From Haloterrigena gelatinilytica (GTDB taxonomy: Archaea > Halobacteriota > Halobacteria > Halobacteriales > Natrialbaceae), in the NCBI RefSeq assembly GCF_013342145.1, contig NZ_JABUQZ010000001.1, positions 4,030,001 through 4,094,000 of the forward strand: a DNA stretch of 64,000 nucleotides. Reading direction: 5' to 3'. Below are positions 62,862 through 64,000 of the stretch, one piece after another. A program made the translations under genes and the position numbers. Position 1 is the stretch's first letter; each line of letters starts with the position of its first letter. Below the pieces are notes generated by a model. That model searched no databases. It was not told where the DNA came from and was given only the letters and a program-made list of their open reading frames with translations.

Positions 62862-63020
62862 ATGCCGGAATGCCAGAACTGCGGCGCGTTCGTAACGGAT
62901 GCCTACGCACGCGTGTTCACGCCGCGCGACGTCGACGATCCGCGGGTCTGTCCCGACTGTCAGGACAAGATCCGCGACGGAGCCGACGTGCGAACCGCCC
63001 GCTCCCCGCGGAACCCCTAA
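62862..63020 (+). CDS. DUF7563-like zinc-ribbon micro-protein
   Basis: A 52-residue protein: MPECQNCGAFVTDAYARVFT then PRDVDDPRVCPDCQDKIRDG. Two cysteine pairs (CQNC, CPDC) build a zinc ribbon. The sequence closely matches my memory of haloarchaeal DUF7563. AT-rich promoter sequence lies upstream (62815-62845). Possibly regulatory; unproven. Confidence 0.8.
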   Translation: MPECQNCGAFVTDAYARVFTPRDVDDPRVCPDCQDKIRDGADVRTARSPRNP

Positions 63021-63061
63021 CCGTCGGTACCGATCCGTTTCCGTCGTCGAACGGCCGTCGA

Positions 63062-63066
63062 TTTTT
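63062..63066 (+). terminator. Oligo-T terminator candidate
   Basis: T5 run 42 bp after the micro-protein stop codon and before the helicase promoter. Confidence 0.4.
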
Positions 63067-63117
63067 GCCGACGAAAACCCACGTGACTTATGGGTATTGC
63101 GACCCTGAACAGGGATA

Positions 63118-64000
63118 ATGGCTACCACGGAGACGAAGGTGACCCGGTTGTTCGGTGGTCCGGGCAGCGGGAAGACTACTGCCCTGCTCGACCACGTCGA
63201 AGAGATCCTCGAGGAGGAGGGTGTAACCTTCCGGGATATCCTCGTCGTCTCGTACACGCGAGCGGCAGCACAGGAGGTTCGCGAGCGGCTGGCCGAGCGA
63301 CTCGGCGAGAGTCCCCGCGCACTGCAGGGCAACGTCTGTACGATGCACGCGAAGGCCTACGAGCTGCTGGACCTCTCCCGAAGCGACGTCATCGGCGAGT
63401 CCGACAAGGAGGAGTTCTGCGAGGAGTACGGCATCGAGTACGAGGACGAGTACTCGGGCGCCGGTCGCCGAACCGCCCGATCGACGACGATCGGGAACAA
63501 GGTCATCGCGACCAGCCAGTGGCTCCAGCGGACCCGCCGGGACGTCACCGACTGGTACGACGTCCCCTTCCAGTGGAACGACGAAGAAGTGCGACTGCCG
63601 CCCGAAATCGACCCGAACGCCCAGGAGGGCAACAAGTACACCCCGACCTGGCCCAGCGACGACGATCGAATCGACGTTCCCGAGGCGATCCGCGCCTGGC
63701 GCTCCTACAAGGGCGAGGAGGGCAAGATCGGCTTCGCGGACATGCTCGAGCGGGTCGCACAGCGCTCCCTGCTGCCGAACGTCGACTTCCTGGTGATCGA
63801 CGAGTTCCAGGACATCACCACGCTGCAGTACGACGTCTACGAGGAGTGGAAACCCCACATGCGGCAGGTGCTGATCGCCGGCGACGACGACCAGGTCGTC
63901 TACTCCTGGCAGGGCGCCGACCCCGCGCTCTTGCTCGACGAGCAGGTCGACGAGGACGTCATTCTCCCTAACTCCTACCGACTCCCCTCGAACGTCCTCA
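63118..64000 (+). CDS. UvrD/PcrA-family helicase, 5' part
   Basis: Open from the ATG at 63118 to the window end, 294 residues seen, so truncated. It is a superfamily 1A DNA helicase: Walker A GGPGSGKTTALLDHV (after TRLF), motif Ia VVSYTRAAAQEVRERL, Walker B VDFLVIDEFQDIT, motif III AGDDDQVVYSWQGAD, and the start of motif IV (LPNSYRLPSNVL). The N-terminal region carries the haloarchaeal pattern seen in repair helicases. A cttatggg box lies about 29 bp before the ATG. It probably unwinds DNA during repair. Confidence 0.93.
   Translation, partial: MATTETKVTRLFGGPGSGKTTALLDHVEEILEEEGVTFRDILVVSYTRAAAQEVRERLAERLGESPRALQGNVCTMHAKAYELLDLSRSDVIGESDKEEFCEEYGIEYEDEYSGAGRRTARSTTIGNKVIATSQWLQRTRRDVTDWYDVPFQWNDEEVRLPPEIDPNAQEGNKYTPTWPSDDDRIDVPEAIRAWRSYKGEEGKIGFADMLERVAQRSLLPNVDFLVIDEFQDITTLQYDVYEEWKPHMRQVLIAGDDDQVVYSWQGADPALLLDEQVDEDVILPNSYRLPSNVL

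Overview
The window reads as chromosomal DNA from a haloarchaeon, probably a member of the Natrialbales. The evidence is high G+C coding sequence, strongly acidic proteins, many twin-arginine (Tat) lipoproteins and secreted proteins, and families that are essentially haloarchaeal: DUF5815, small CxxC zinc ribbons, the FolC-FolP fusion, UbaA, a PssA-type archaetidylserine synthase and a halobacterial transducer. TATA-like boxes sit about 24-33 bp before many start codons, the spacing of leaderless haloarchaeal promoters. I assigned the family from protein character alone; no tRNA, rRNA or CRISPR array was seen.

Layout. 1-5.2 kb: the tail of an unknown gene, a DUF4097-type lipoprotein, valyl-tRNA synthetase (preceded by a tiny ORF that overlaps its start) and a small winged-helix-like protein. 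5.2-10.9 kb: a rearranged accessory stretch with a DUF1405 membrane protein, a Tat-exported PQQ beta-propeller with an acidic stalk and PGF-CTERM-like tail, a protein made of three nearly identical domains, and an acetoacetate-decarboxylase-like enzyme. It also holds decayed copies of the 5' ends of two of these genes. 11-15.5 kb: PdxS, ThrB, a FAD oxidoreductase and two unknowns. 15.7-25.5 kb: a large chemotaxis transducer divergent from an orphan periplasmic-type binding protein, then an MFS transporter, a polysaccharide deacetylase lipoprotein, a DUF6149-like protein and a pyridine-nucleotide disulfide oxidoreductase. 25.7-34.8 kb: small conserved haloarchaeal proteins, an aldo/keto reductase, a methyltransferase, a hybrid sensor kinase carrying an in-frame minisatellite, and CarB.

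34.8-35.4 kb is a low-G+C island with a 71-residue membrane protein. 35.4-43.5 kb: a membrane hydrolase, a PHP phosphoesterase overlapping pssA, a GNAT acetyltransferase, an ABC-2 permease and its likely ATPase separated by a Tat beta-propeller, and a membrane protein. 43.6-51.9 kb: a cupin, a Tat endonuclease/exonuclease/phosphatase protein, the folate enzyme FolCP, an acidic membrane-anchored protein, a second aldo/keto reductase and an NmrA-like protein. 52-64 kb: a base-composition outlier histidine kinase, a 44-residue zinc ribbon, a bile-acid/sodium symporter family transporter, a NUDIX hydrolase, FAU-1, a PrsW-like protease, and a PRC-barrel/disordered/phasin-like protein. The end holds UbaA, two tiny zinc proteins and the start of a UvrD-family helicase.

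Functional links. The PGF-CTERM-like protein and PssA belong to the same surface-anchoring pathway (archaeosortase processing depends on archaetidyl lipids). The transducer and its divergent binding protein look like a sensing pair rather than a transport system. The most unusual parts are the 5.9-10.3 kb region, where signal-peptide cassettes and promoter/5' gene segments have been copied and have decayed, the minisatellite inside a kinase ATP-binding domain, and the PRC-barrel/phasin-like protein.
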